Notes under the pieces: model-generated | Database searches by the model: none | What the model saw: the letters and a program-made list of their open reading frames with translations, nothing else | Told to the model about the DNA's origin: nothing | From: Symbiodinium natans | Lineage: Eukaryota; Sar; Dinophyceae; Suessiales; Symbiodiniaceae | Direction: 5' to 3' | NCBI GenBank assembly: GCA_905221605.1 | Contig: CAJNDS010002279.1 | Span: 1,276,084 to 1,340,083 of the forward strand | Length of the DNA: 64,000 nt | Translations under genes and position numbers: made by a program | Part shown: positions 22,101 to 33,045 of the stretch, piece after piece | How the letters are laid out: each line of letters begins with the position of its first letter | Position numbering within the stretch: the stretch's first letter is position 1

Positions 22101-23673
22101 TTCGAGGCCCCTCATATGAGGAAAACGACGACCGTCGCGTCGACTTGACGCTTGCGCGTGGAACAAACTTCGTGGGCGGCATCGGCAGTGGCATGCTTGG
22201 GGAAGTGGGGGTTCAGGCAGTGGCACCCTCGAACCCCCAACGGAGCAATCGATGACCTCAGCTTTCCAGAAGACTGCTGCGCACAGCAAGGGGCAGCAAG
22301 GTTTGATCCTCATCTACCACGGTGAACTCACTCACCAAACGCACCCGACGGAAGGAGGAATGCAGAGGATGCAAGCGTCTGTGAAAGAGGGTTTAGGGTT
22401 TAGGGTTTAGGGTTCATTGGTCTTCAAGGGTTCTGAAGTATGGGCGCTTGAGTTGTATAGGGTCTAGAAGGGTATGTGCAGGTTCCCCCTTTAAGGGACC
22501 CAGCCCTCCAAGCCAAAAAGGAGCCTAAACCCCGATCCTCAACGACCCTCAACCCTCAACCCTCAACCCTAAACCCTAAACCCTAAACCCTAAACCCTAA
22601 ACCCTAAACCCTAAACCCTAAACCCTAAACCCTAAACCCTAAACCCTAAACCCTAAGCCCCTTCCCTGAAGCCTCAGGCCTGGGCTGGAAGAACGTCATC
22701 CTCTGCGGCTTCGGCAAGGGCGCCGGCATTGCCCTCTACGCCGCGCTGATGAAGCTCATCCCGCAGCAGGTGGAGTTTGGGGTTTGGGGTTTGGGGTTTA
22801 GGGTTCAGGGTTTAGGGCTCAGGGTTCAGGGTTTAGGGTTGGTTTTGTTTGACAGGGTTTTGTTTGGGGCCGCCCAAGACCCTGAACCCGAAGCCCTGCA
22901 CTAAGACCTGACAGCCATACCTTTTCTTCGTCATCAGCTTTGTCGACCTGCACCTAAGATGCGACACACCCTAGCACTGAGGCGCTCGACTTAGGATTTT
23001 GGGTTTGGGGTTTTAGGTTTAGGGTTTCAGTACCCCCCCTAAGCCCTGCACACCGAAAACCTCAAACCCAACGGGTCCTTCTTTGGGCCTACGCTGCCTG
23101 CACTGTAAATGCAGGCGGTTTGTTCATCAGCTGGCTTGCATCCCAGCAACGTTCACAAGGGTTTTGGGGCTTCTGATCATGGGTTTAGGGTTTAGGGTTT
23201 AGGGTTTAGGGTGTTCCAGAGTGCCGCGGTCCCGACCCGCGCCAGGGAGTGGTGGCGGGTCGGGCCGCCTCGGTGCAGCGGATCCCACCCCAGCCACCCA
23301 AACTACCGCCGGTCTACCCTCCACGGCTCCCCTATCAAGGGGGCTTACACCTCGAGTCTCCCCGCTGGCCGGGGTGGGACGTGTTGACTGCTGCTGTTGC
23401 TTGAGCCTACACTTTCCTGGATCAACAGGGAGCGGGACAATCTGTTTCACCCATACTGTGTTTAAGACACCCTCAAGTCCAATTCCGGACCCAAGCTCAT
23501 TCATATGGCAGAGGGCTTCTCTGGCCCAAGCCATTGGCAGCCCTGGCGGGGGCAACCCCTGCGGGGGCGACCCCGGCGGGGGCGACCCTGGCGGGGGCAA
23601 CCCTGGCACGGGCAGGCAAGGCGAGGTTTTTTTGTATAAAAAACACATTTTTTTGTTTTGTTTTGTTTTTTTT

Positions 23674-23716
<43 letters not shown>

Positions 23717-26700
23717 GTCAACCTTGGCGGGGGCAACCCTGGCGGGGCCCTGGCGGGGGCGACTACTAATGGGAAACCCTGGCAACTAATTTATCGAGAA
23801 CTTTGACAGGGCCCTTCAAGCATCTGGGGCCCATATGGCACTTGAAGCCCTGCTCGGCAACTAAACAAAACTTCATAGAGAAGCACGACGAAGCCTCGCC
23901 AGCGCGCGAAGAGGACGAGGTGGCTAGGGCCGTCGCAGAGAAGGTGCAATTCCTGAGTAGGCGACGTGAGGAGGCGTGGAACCCTGACGGGGCAACCCGG
24001 CGAGGGCAATGTCACCCTGGCGGGGGCAACCCTGGCGGGGCAACCCTGCCAAGGGCAACCCTAACTCAGCGGCAACCCTGGCGGGGGCAACGCTGGTGGG
24101 GGCAACCCTGGTGGGGGCAACCCTGGTGGGGGCAACCCTGGCAAGGGTAAAACTGGGCAACCCGGCGGGGTTGCGATAAAAACAATTAAATCTACTGGAC
24201 GTCTTAATTATAAAATAGAATGGCATTGAAAGACTTCTCATAAAGTAAAATAGGATGAAGATAGAAGTAAATAAGATAATGAATCCGCATTTTTACTTGG
24301 TACAGCTTTTAGCATAGCATATTGGCATAAGAAATACCATTCAGGTACGATATGTAAAGGAGTTAGTAATCCACATGCTTCTAATGCATTATCTGGATGT
24401 GAGAAAGAAGAGAAGCCGAAATGAATTTGAAGAAGATATAGATGTGGAATTCCTTAAAGGAATATTAGAAGATAGAAAATGTACAGTGTTTCGGAGTCTC
24501 ACTGTTTCAGGGTTTCAAGGGTTTAGGGCTTCAGGGTTTCAGGGTCGCAGTGTTTCAGGGTTTCAGGGGTTTAGGGTTTTAGGGTCCCTAACCTCTAAAC
24601 CCTAACCCCTTAACCCTTAACCTCCAACCCTGTACCCTCAACCCTCAACCCTACACCCTAAACCCTAGACCCTCAACCCTAAACCCCATAACATGGAGGG
24701 TGTGAGGGTTTAGGCATGAAGGTTTAGCGCCAAAGCCCTATCCTAAGCGGTGCAGAAGGTTTCCGAAATCCAGGGCCCATACTAAGGGCCCTTTCTAGAG
24801 TGCCCTAAGGGTCCTGAACCCTTAAACCCTTAAACCCTTAAACCCTTAAACCCCTAAACCCTTAAACCCTGAAACCCTGAAACCCTGAAACCCTTAAACC
24901 CTTAAACCCTTAAACCCTTAAACCCTTAAACCCTTAAACCCTTAAACCCTTAAACCCTTAAACCCTTAAACCCTGAAACCCTGAAACCCTTAAACCCTTA
25001 AACCCTTAAACCCTTAAACCCTTAAACCCTTAAACCCTTAAACCCTGAAACCCTTAAACCCTTAAACCCTGAAACCCGTAAACCCTTAAGCCCTTAAGCC
25101 CTTAAACCCTTAATCCCCTAAACCCTTAAACCCTTAATCCCCTAAACCCTTTAATCCCTAAACCCTAAACCCTAAACCCTAAACCCTGAACCCTAAACCC
25201 TAAACTCTAAACCCTAAACCTTGAACCTTGAACCCTGAGAAGCTTGGATGGCAGGTCTCGGCCATGATCTTCTTCAGCCCTATCGCAGCTTGGGCCGATC
25301 TGGGTTTAGTTCATTCAAGCCCTACATAGGGTTTAGGGTTTAGGGTTAGCACCCTAAAACCCTAAAACCCTAAAGCCCTAAAACCCTAAAACCCTAAAAC
25401 CCTAAAAGCCTAAAGCCCAAGAACCCTAACACCCTAAGACCCTAAGACCCTAAAACCCTAAAACCCCAAAGCCCTTAGGAGTGTAGCAGGCTGCTGGGTG
25501 TTTTTTTTGTTGTCTTCGAGTCGAAGACGGATGAGGTCTAAGGTTTTGGAGCCAGATTCTAGCCCATGACATATATCCTTGCCACCCAAAAACCCTAGGG
25601 TTTAGGGTTTAGGGTCTAGAGGGCCCAAAAATGGACCCCTGGCCCCTGACTTAGAGAACTACCCAATACTGAGCCTTGTGCAACGCCAAGCCCTAAACCC
25701 TAAACCCTAGACCCTAAACCCTAAACCCTAAACTCGAAACCCTAAACCCTAAAACCCTAAAACCTCAACCCTAGAATCCTCAACCTAAACCCTAAAATCC
25801 TAAACCCTAAACCCTTAACCCCCAAATCCTAAACCCCAATCCTAAACCCGAAACCCGAAACCCGAAACCCTAAACCCTAAACCCTAAACCCTTAACCCTT
25901 AACCCTAAACCCCAAACAGCACAGGTGGCCTTCCCCTCTTTCCTGGCTGAGCGCCTGGGCGCCATGCCCAGTGACACCACGCCAGCGGTGTGGCTGCAAT
26001 TGAGGGTTGAGGGTTCCTCAGGGTTTAGGGTTTAGGGTTTAGGGTTTAGGGTTGAGGGTTGAGGGTTGAGGGTTTAGGGTTGAGGGTTGAGGGTTGAGGG
26101 GTTGAGGGTTGACGGGTTGAGGGTTGAGGGTTGAGGGTTTTTGGAGTTCAGGGTTGAGGGGTTTAGGGTTTTGGGTTAAAGGTCTAGGATTTTAGGGGTT
26201 CAGGGTTCAGGGTTTAGGGGTTTAGGTTTTAGGGTTTTAGGGTGGTTTAGGGTTCAGGGTTCAGGATTTTCTAGTTTAGGATTTTAGGGTCCAGGGTTTT
26301 AGGGTTCAGGGTTTAGGGTCTAGGGGTTTAAGGGTTTAGGGTTCTAGGGTAAAGTGTTGTTCCAAAGTGTATAGGGCCTGTTCCCTTCGTAGCCCGAAGA
26401 GGATCCGATCTAGAAGTATGTTTCAGAGTGACTGAAGGGGTGAAACGGGGCTGAATGAAAGTTATTCCTTGAAATCACATGCGGCTTCTTCTACTATCTG
26501 CACTCCGAGACCGTTACCCCAGTAGCAAGAATGGTAGCAGTAAGAACCAGGCCTTTTTTGCAAGATCAGGTGCTGGGCTTTGACCCTGACTGCTTGAGGG
26601 CCCTACAGATGTAAAACGGCTTAGCCATGAACCCTAAACCCTAAACCCTAAACCCTAAACCCTAAAGCCTAAACCCTAAACCCTAAACCCTAAGCCCTAA

Positions 26701-29700
26701 GCCCTAAACCCTAAACCCTAAACCCTAAACCCTAAGCCCTAAACCTACTTTGGGTCTGCAGCCCTTGGAGTGCTCAAGCCCTTAGCCAGACGGGGGTTGC
26801 AGCTTTTTCAGGAACCTTTCAGGTCGTCGGGACCCTAAACCCTAAACCCTAAACCCTAAACCCGAAACCCGAAACCCGAAACCCGAAACCCTAAACCCTA
26901 AACCCTAAACCCTATACCCTAAACCCTAAACCCTAAAGCAGTCACGATCTGATGGCTCAAGGGGGGGGTTTGGGGTGTTCGAGTTTGTGATGGCCGGCGA
27001 CAACATACCCAAACACCCGCTTCAGTAGGCCCCTAAGGCCTACCTATATGAGAGATACTACAGCTGCGATTAGCTGATTCGTAGCATGCAACATATATGT
27101 ATATATACATATACACATAATATGAGATGTATGTATTTACATATACATATATACACATATGTACATACAACAACTATCATGAGTACAAGTAGCAACAAGC
27201 ACCTTTTCGGCAAAAGGGGTAGCCGCAGTGAGCCGCGCGAGCTCAGGTGAAGATGTTCCTCGTCTGGGGCAACCGCAACAAGTCCACTCCAGGCCCCCAT
27301 GGCAGTTTTTAGGGTTTAGGGTTTAGGGTTTGGGTTTAGGGTTCAGGGTTCAGGGTTCAGGGTTCAGGGTTTAGGGTTTAGGGTTTGGGGTTTAGGGTTT
27401 AGGGTGTGGGGTTTAGGATCTTCAAGAGGTCTTCAAGATGCCGCGTGTGATTAACGTGCCCGCAGGGGCGGACAGCAAGCCTCAAAACGGTAAAGCCCCC
27501 TCGCATCCCCGTTAAACCCTCAACCCTCAACCCTCAACCCTAAACCCTAAACCCTAAACCCTAAACCCTAAACCCTAAACCCTAAACCCTAAACCCTAAA
27601 CCCTAAACCCTAAACCCTAAACCCTAAACCTCCGCACCCATCCGTACCCGTCGGAGTGTCGGAGCCCTTCCGTACTCTTTCGTAGTAGGAACCCAGGGAC
27701 TCCAAAACCCCCTTAATTACGGAATTAGGGTTTAGGGTTTGGGGTTCAGGGTTTCGGGTTTAGGGTTTAGGGTTTAGGGTTTAGGGTTTAGGGTTTAGGG
27801 GGTGAATACCTCCTTGAATTCTACTAGGAACCCCAATACGCTTCAAGGCATATATCTTCCTTAATTATGGGGTAGTTGGAGTCTTTCTAGAAATGTCGGA
27901 AACAGGCACCTCAATTCTCCTTTTTCAAACCCCCCCCCCGACCCCCCCCCCCCCCCACCACCCCAAAAGTAGAACCAAAGCGTAACCCCTAAATCCTAAG
28001 CCCTAAGCCCTAAACCCTAAACCCTAAACTCTAAACCCTAAAACCATCACTGGTTGGCCCTGGAATCCCTAAACGCTTCAGTCGCGAAACCATCGACACC
28101 CCTAAGCCCTAAACCTTAAGCTCCAAACCCTCAACCCTCAAACGCTCAAACCCTCAAGCCCTCAAACTCCACAGCCTGAGCCCTCAAAACCCCCAAACCC
28201 CAAACCCCAAAAAACCCAAAAACCCCAAGCCCTAAACCTTAAACCCTAAACCCTAAACCCTAAACCCTAAACCCTAAGCCCTAAGCCCTAAACCCTAAAC
28301 CCCAAACCCTAAACCCTAAACCCTAAACCCTAAACCCTAAACCCTAAACCCTACAGCCCCTCATCTCCAGGCTCCTACCGTCAGCTCCTGGCCCAGGCGC
28401 TGCGCAAGGCTCCGGAGGTGCCCTCTCTTGCGGGATTAGGGTTTAGGGTTTAGGGTTTAGGGTTTAGGGTTTAGGGTTTAGGGTTTAGGGTTTGGGGGGT
28501 TTAGGGTTTAGGCTTTAGGGTTGAGGGTTTTCTCCGAAAATAGGGGTACCTTATGATAAGAGAATCCTAGTATCTGGGGGTCCATCATAGCGCTCCCTTA
28601 TGTTTGTAAACTCCCGTATTATTCCAGCTAGGATTAGGGGGACCCTTAGGAGGCTGGCTCTCTTAAACAGGGGCCTATATGTCCAAGCCTCCCCTCGAAC
28701 CTTATCCCCTATTCATGTATGCATATATATATATATATATGTATGCACATGTGTGTGCGGTACGGACTAATTTTGGTGTTATATATATATATATGCACAT
28801 GTATGTGCACGTATGGACTAATTTTAGAGTTATTGGTATTGCATGTTTTTAAATTGTTTACTGTTACTGTCATGGTGATTGATATACTTGTTGCTATTGC
28901 TTTTGTTATTGCCATTCTCCTTTGTTCATACTTTGTGTTATTTGGTGGTATTGTCGGTATTTGTATTGTTTGTTTGTTACGTGTCGTCATTTGTAGTTTG
29001 AGGTTTAGGGCTGTGGGGTTTAGGATTTCGGGCTCAAAAGGGGGTGTGAGGGTGTAGGGCTTGGGTGTTGAGGTTGGGGTTGGGGAATACTTTTGGGGCC
29101 AGCTGGGATTGCGGTGTCCTCGAGCAGGTGTGCGTCGGGAGCTTTGACGATAAACACAGGGTGTTGCGAGACATTTCATCAGAAGTGCTCTTGCAAGGCT
29201 TGTTGCCTTTGAGGTAGTGCTCTTCTTATTATTTGTATTTTGATTGCTGTTATTACTATGACTATGATTGTTACCATTCATAAGAATGGTGTATATGCAT
29301 AGAAAATTTTTATGTCAAAGTTAGGCTCCCCTTTTGGACCCACCCACACCCTAAATATTGGGTGCCGTATTATATAAGGGATGGGGACCATAATTTTGAC
29401 AACCACCCATATATATATATATACGTATCTGTATGTATATATGTGCCATATCCTGGCAGTCGAAACAGCTGTCGCTCGCGGGAGGTTGCATTGACAAGTC
29501 AACTTGGGACTCCCCGCCAGCCCCCCCCCCCCTCCCCACAACCTTCAACCACCGCAAACCCCTCAACATCCCTAAACCCTAAACCCTAAGCTCTAAACCC
29601 TAAACCCCAAACCGTAAACTCCAAACCCTAAACCCTACCATGAACCTCCAAGCAGGTGCACCTGACCCCCGACACGCTGCCAGATGGCGATCACAGCTTC

Positions 29701-30282
29701 GATGCCTCCTGTCACGAGTAAGCGTCCGGGGGTTTAGGGTTTAGGGTTTAGGGTTTAGGGTTTAGGGTTCAGGGTTCAGGGTTGAGGGTTTAGGGTTTAG
29801 GGTTTAGGGTTTATGGCCTAGGGTTTGGGGTTCAGAGCTCTCGGCCGCGTTGCTGCTTGCTTTGTGGTTGCGTTTCGAAGTGCTGAGTGAGGGAGCAAGG
29901 TCGTTCAAGCATTCCAAAACCTAAGCCCTGAACCTAGACAAAATAGCATAAGCTATGTGTTTTCTGAGCTTGCGATCGGAGAAGTAAGGGCTTAGGAGTT
30001 AGGAGGTTCCAGGGTGGTTGGAATGTGGTGTGGGGCGAATCAACAAAATCACTTACATCAAGAAGAAGCCTACGCAATCGTTCAATTGTCTTAAACCCGC
30101 ACCCCTAAACCCCAAACCTAAACCCCAAGCACCCCGGTTTTAGGGTTTGGTTTAGGGTTTGGGGTTTAGGGTTTAGGGTTTAGAGTTTAGGGTTTAGGGT
30201 TTAGGGTTTAGGGCCGCAGTCGCGCCAGGTCAAGGCCTTCGGTGTGCTCAGCTCCCTGCTCCCACTGTGCCTGCCGCGCTGA
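19129..30282 (+). CDS. Split gene: alpha/beta-hydrolase-like protein
   Basis: Probably a hydrolase-fold protein of the carboxylesterase/lysophospholipase type; this is family inference by eye. Exons joined by protein continuity: 22678-22769, 25255-25287, 25925-25987, 27247-27292, 28371-28417, 29656-29715, 30229-30282 (TGA at 30280-30282). Joined in order they read [111 protein letters not shown]. Reading phase is preserved at five of the joins. The sixth, 29715/30229, needs a GA donor. Islands at 19129, 19967 and 20958 probably belong upstream. The DGDHSFD segment fits a catalytic-histidine loop. The nucleophile elbow, normally GxSxG, reads GFGKG, so serine is missing. Donors are GT, GC, GT, GC, GT and possibly GA. 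Introns carry TTTAGGG near the donor and CCCTAAA near the acceptor. The 5' end is not resolved. Confidence 0.72.
19205..19315. repeat. TTTAGGG array
   Basis: Sixteen perfect TTTAGGG units directly after the exon. Confidence 0.97.
19967..20022 (+). CDS. Exon, probably of the hydrolase-like gene
   Basis: Acceptor GCTCAG, open frame [19 protein letters not shown]. The 3' edge GAGGCGGGGTT resembles the edge of the exon at 19129, so the exact donor is ambiguous. Confidence 0.6.
20257..20600. repeat. CAGCCCC-rich minisatellite
   Basis: Imperfect CCTCCAGCCCC units give long proline-rich (or Gly/Trp-rich) frames on both strands. These are composition artefacts, not genes. A GGCAAAACCC triplication follows at 20608-20638. 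Confidence 0.85.
20662..20937. repeat. CCCTAAA array
   Basis: A long array with CCCGAAA and CCCCAAA variants, immediately upstream of the exon at 20958. Confidence 0.95.
20958..21008 (+). CDS. Exon, probably of the hydrolase-like gene
   Basis: Acceptor TCTGCAG, open frame [19 protein letters not shown] dinucleotide at the exon end. The phase to the next exon needs a one-base adjustment, so the edge is uncertain. Confidence 0.5.
21020..22540. other. Intron DNA without a recognised gene
   Basis: Unique DNA, a poly-C run (21350-21363) and a pair of related segments around 21620 and 21745 (AATTTTAG.ATTACC). An open frame at 22040-22255 has no identifiable features. It probably lies in the intron before the exon at 22678. 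Confidence 0.5.
22678..22769 (+). CDS. Hydrolase-like exon (nucleophile-elbow region)
   Basis: Acceptor CCTCAG; one base from the previous exon completes the first codon. Encodes [20 protein letters not shown] then [10 protein letters not shown], then GT donor. The GFGKG core replaces the usual GxSxG. Confidence 0.75.
23520..24165. repeat. GGCGGGGGCAACCCT minisatellite
   Basis: Fifteen-base units GGCGGGGGCAACCCT and variants at 23540-23620, 23725-23765 and 24010-24160. A (CT)n(TA)n microsatellite lies at 23675-23717, with about 200 bp of unique DNA between. Gly/Pro-rich frames here are repeat translation. Confidence 0.85.
24175..24480. other. AT-rich unique island
   Basis: About 300 bp of AT-rich non-repetitive DNA. 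A short + strand frame ends with a charged stretch, [20 protein letters not shown]. It differs from the surrounding base composition. The origin is unknown; it could be an inserted fragment. Confidence 0.45.
24815..25235. repeat. CCCTTAAA octamer array
   Basis: More than thirty CCCTTAAA units with CCCTGAAA variants, passing into canonical CCCTAAA next to the exon at 25255. Confidence 0.97.
25255..25287 (+). CDS. Hydrolase-like exon (11 codons)
   Basis: Acceptor [19 protein letters not shown] donor (GCTTGG). It continues directly from the exon ending QQ at 22769. Confidence 0.75.
25362..25475. repeat. CCCTAAAA octamer array
   Basis: About fourteen CCCTAAAA units with a few substitutions, within the 25288-25924 intron. 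Confidence 0.95.
25680..25915. repeat. CCCTAAA array, degenerate
   Basis: CCCTAAA, CCCGAAA and CCCTTAA variants leading to the acceptor of the next exon. Confidence 0.9.
25925..25987 (+). CDS. Hydrolase-like exon
   Basis: Acceptor [26 protein letters not shown] then A (21 codons, phase 0 at both ends), GT donor. Confidence 0.75.
26000..26360. repeat. TTTAGGG / TTGAGGG array
   Basis: Mixed TTTAGGG and TTGAGGG units becoming degenerate to the right, at the donor side of the intron. Confidence 0.9.
26628..26938. repeat. CCCTAAA arrays, two blocks
   Basis: Blocks at 26628-26745 and 26832-26938 separated by about 85 bp of unique DNA. Confidence 0.9.
27247..27292 (+). CDS. Hydrolase-like exon
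   Basis: Acceptor [21 protein letters not shown] plus one base, GC donor (GCCCCC). The eight bases CTCCAGGC occur at both intron ends. Confidence 0.75.
27305..27630. repeat. TTTAGGG then CCCTAAA arrays
   Basis: TTTAGGG at 27305-27415, a 95 bp unique gap, CCCTAAA at 27515-27630. The gap may be another element or a lost exon. Confidence 0.9.
28215..28355. repeat. CCCTAAA array before an exon
   Basis: Nearly perfect units ending 15 bp before the acceptor at 28370. Confidence 0.95.
28371..28417 (+). CDS. Hydrolase-like exon
   Basis: Acceptor TCTCCAG. The split glycine codon is completed, then [17 protein letters not shown] donor. Confidence 0.75.
28435..28520. repeat. TTTAGGG array after an exon
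   Basis: Starts 18 bp after the donor at 28418. Confidence 0.95.
28545..29635. other. Intron DNA with microsatellites
   Basis: Contains a segment (28620-28680) resembling 13245-13325 (GGATTAGGGGG, TCTCTTAAAC) and TA microsatellites at 28724-28742, 28780-28796 and 29407-29440. The unique DNA between is T-rich on the + strand. The minus-strand open frame at 28709-29281 is low-complexity and not called. Confidence 0.5.
29656..29715 (+). CDS. Hydrolase-like exon (histidine-loop region)
   Basis: Acceptor [27 protein letters not shown]. The bases just before the acceptor are a family 1 TIR end (CCATGAACCTCCAAG). The next bases GAGTAAGC could be a GA donor, or the frame could end at TAA 29719-29721. 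Confidence 0.72.
30229..30282 (+). CDS. Hydrolase-like terminal exon
   Basis: Acceptor [24 protein letters not shown] then TGA. A short hydrophobic C-terminus. If the previous exon ends at its TAA, this one would belong to another transcript. Confidence 0.6.
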   Translation, partial: VKAFGVLSSLLPLCLPR

Positions 30283-30344
30283 GTCGCCACGGAGCGTCCG
30301 CTGCGGCCGTGGTTCGATCCCAGGCTTCGGGGTTAGCCCTTTAG

Positions 30345-30545
30345 GGTTGAGGGTTTAGGGTTTTAGGGTTTTAGGGTTTTAGGGTTTTAGGGTTTTAGGG
30401 TTTTAGGGTTTTAGGGTTTTAGGGTTTTAGGGTTTTAGGGTTTGGGGTTTTGGGGTTTTGGGGTTTTAGGGTTTCGGGGTTAGGGTTTAGGGTTTCGGGG
30501 TTAGGGTTTCGGGTTTCGGGTTTAGGGTTTCGGGTTTCGGGGTTT
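30345..30545. repeat. TTTTAGGG octamer array
   Basis: About twelve TTTTAGGG units, then TTTTGGGG and TTTCGGG variants, downstream of the probable stop codon. Confidence 0.95.
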
Positions 30546-30751
30546 TTGGGTTTTTGGGTTTTAGGGATTTGGGAAATTTAGGGATTTAGGGTTTTAGGAT
30601 CTCAGGAAGTTAGGGTTTTCGGGTTTAGGAAATCTCTCACAAATTACCTGAAACCCTAAACCGTAAACCCTAAGCCCTCAAGCACTAGGCTGCTTCGGTG
30701 GTCTGTGTTGGTGGCAGGATCGAGAATATACATCGTGCTGCAGTTTGCAGG

Positions 30752-31035
30752 TACCCTAATCCCTAAACCCTAAACCCTAAACCCTAATCCCTAAACCCTA
30801 AACCCTAAACCCTAAACCCTAAACCCTAAACCCTAAACCCTAAACCCTAAACCCTAAACCCTAAACCCTAAACCCTAAACCCTAAACCCTAAACCCCTAA
30901 ACCCCTAAACACCTAAACCCTAAACCCTAAACCCTAAACCCTAAACCCTAAACCCTAAACCCTAAACCCTAAACCCTAAACCCTAAACCCTAAACCCTAA
31001 ACCCTAAACCCTAAACCCTAAACCCTAAACCCTAC
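30752..31035. repeat. Long CCCTAAA array
   Basis: About forty units, one of the longest near-perfect arrays in the window. Confidence 0.97.
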
Positions 31036-31051
31036 TCTGCAACGACCGCAG

Positions 31052-31137
31052 CGAGGCCTTCAAGAGAGAGAACAGTTTTGTATTTGAAGGGCAGTCGAGT
31101 TTCCGGGCGCACATGCCGCGATTTTGTCCCGCACCCA
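31052..31137 (+). CDS. Exon-like island, unidentified
   Basis: After ACCGCAG the frame stays open: EAFKRENSFVFEGQSSFRAH then MPRFCPAP. TTTAGGG repeats follow. The exon may stop earlier, at GAACAG. The product is unknown. Confidence 0.4.
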
Positions 31138-31199
31138 GGGTTTAGGGTTGAGGGTTTAGGGTTTAGGGTTTAGGGTTTAGGGTTTAGGGTTTAGGGTTT

Positions 31200-32030
31200 A
31201 GGGCCTCTGTGCAAAAGCAAGCTTTGCCAGCAGCTACAAGTCCAGCAGCAGCATCGATCAGTTCGGTACATGGGTGCGGGCAGTGGCAACAAGGCAACAT
31301 CTTCAGCCTATGAAGTATGTCAGCTGATGTATGTGCTAGTCCTTGCAAGCCCATGAGATGCTGGTGCTCGGTATCTACCGTATCATGAGCTGCGGGCTTG
31401 GAGCGATCCCTGTGTTTTGTCTCTTCCGTGGGAGCACGCTCGCGCCGCAGCCTCTTTTGAGCCGTAGCCCTTTCCTGCAGTGGATACGCCCTCACAGGTA
31501 TTAGCGTCGGAACGCAAGCATTTCAATTCTGACATTGGCCATGAACAAGTGCCTGCCATCAAAAAGAGGACTTTGGGGAGGGGGGGGGGTTCCGAGTTTT
31601 GACGCCCTGAGCCCTGTAAGTCTTATAGGATTCAGGGTTTAGGGTTCAGGGTTTAGGGTTTAGGGTTTAGGGTTTAGGGTTTAGGGTTTAGGGTTTAGGC
31701 TCTAGGGTCTAGGATTGAAGGTTAAGGGTTAAGGGTTTAGGGCTTAGGGCACCCTGGCGTGCGTTCAAGCAAGAGTAGCCCCGGCATGTGCCTTCGGCAG
31801 CGGCCGGCATGGTTGGGAATCCTCAAGAGACATACGTCCCAATGCATCCCCCTTTGCAACCTTTCCTTCTTTCCCTACACTTCCTGCAAGTGCACATGGG
31901 GGCCGGGGGCTTTGAAGCTTTCAGTCGGTCTGGGCTGTGGGTCGAGTGCGGAGCTGGGCGTTTGTGTTTAGGGTGCCTTGACTCCACAAGCGTGGCGACG
32001 CCCCAAACCCACCGAAACCCTAGACCCTGA
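31200..32030. other. Unique DNA, unassigned
   Basis: A minus-strand frame (31184-31495) and + frames around 31760-32030 have no family features. TTTAGGG runs lie at 31139-31203 and 31630-31750. Confidence 0.4.
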
Positions 32031-32640
32031 ACCCTCGGCCCTCAGTTCTCAACCCTAACCCCGAACCGCAAACCCTCAACTCTCAAACCGGAAACCCTCA
32101 ACTCTCGAGCCGTAAACCCTCAACCCTCAACCCACAACCTCAACCCTTAACCCTCATACCCCTAACACTACACCCCAAACCCTAACCCCAAACCCCAACC
32201 CTACTCCCCCCAAGAAAAACAAATCAAAATAAAAATCCTCAACCCCTAAACCCCATAACCCTAAGCCCTAAACCCCTAAACCCGCATGAGCCTAAACCCT
32301 AAACCCCAAACCTAAAACCCTCTACTAAACCCAAACCCTAAACTCTAAACCCAAAACCCTAAACCCCAAACCCTAAACCCTAAACCCTAAACCCCAAGCC
32401 CTAAACCCTAAACCCCATTGGTTACTCTTGAGTCTACTTGGAGGTTCATGGTACTTAGTACCTAGTGCAGTTATAGTTAGTTACTAAGTACCAGGAACCT
32501 CAAACCCCAAACCGCAAAACCCAAACCCCAAACCCTAAACCCCAAACCCCAAACCACAAACCCTAAAGCCCTAAACCCTAGACCCCAAGCCCCAAACCCT
32601 AAACCCTAAACCCTAAACCCCAAACCCTAAACCCTATTCT
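32030..32640. repeat. Degenerate CCCTAAA/CCCCAAA field
   Basis: A field of imperfect heptamers containing a deleted family 1 element at 32441-32505. Confidence 0.85.
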
Positions 32641-32681
32641 TAGGTTACTCTTGAGTCTAGACAAAGGCACTATTGAGTCTT

Positions 32682-32810
32682 CTTGGAGGGTCAGGGTACT
32701 TAGTAACTAATTATAACGGTACTTATAGCCATGTTAGGGCACCTAGGGGGCTTATAAGTGGGATATAAGTGCATTCATAGTTAGTTACTAAGTACCAGGA
32801 ACCTCCAAGT
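32682..32810. mobile_element. TIR element, family 1
   Basis: Left end CTTGGAGGGTCAGGGTACTT, right end GTACCAGGAACCTCCAAG, interior GGGCACCTAGGGGGCTT. It ends 16 bp before the exon at 32827. Confidence 0.85.
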
Positions 32811-32826
32811 AGACTAAGGCACCCAG

Positions 32827-32871
32827 CTGCGGGAGAAGACCTCGGAGCAGCTACAGCTGATCGACCGCGAG
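32827..32871 (+). CDS. Exon-like island, coiled-coil-like
   Basis: Acceptor CACCCAG, LREKTSEQLQLIDRE, GT donor. It joins in phase with the exon at 34671 (VERTRRSFHGR) into a charged helical stretch. The gene is not identified. Confidence 0.55.
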
Positions 32872-32879
32872 GTCGTTGG

Positions 32880-33045
32880 GTTGAGGGTTGAGGGTTTAGG
32901 GTTGAGGGTTTAGGGTTTAGGGTTTAGGGTTTAGAGTTTTAGGGTTTAGGGTTTGGGGTTTTAGGGTTGAGGGTTGAGGGTTGAGGGTTTAGGGGTTGAG
33001 GGGTTGAGGGGTTGAGGGGTTGAGGGGTTGAGGGGTTGAGGGGGG
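32880..33045. repeat. TTTAGGG / TTGAGGG array
   Basis: Mixed units ending in a run of TTGAGGGG octamers, starting nine bases after the exon. Confidence 0.92.

Noticed and set aside
30295-30335. tRNA gene (GGTTCGATCCC box)
   Set aside because: The T-loop-like box is present, but no A box or pairing acceptor and T stems are found at the right distance, and it follows a probable coding exon.
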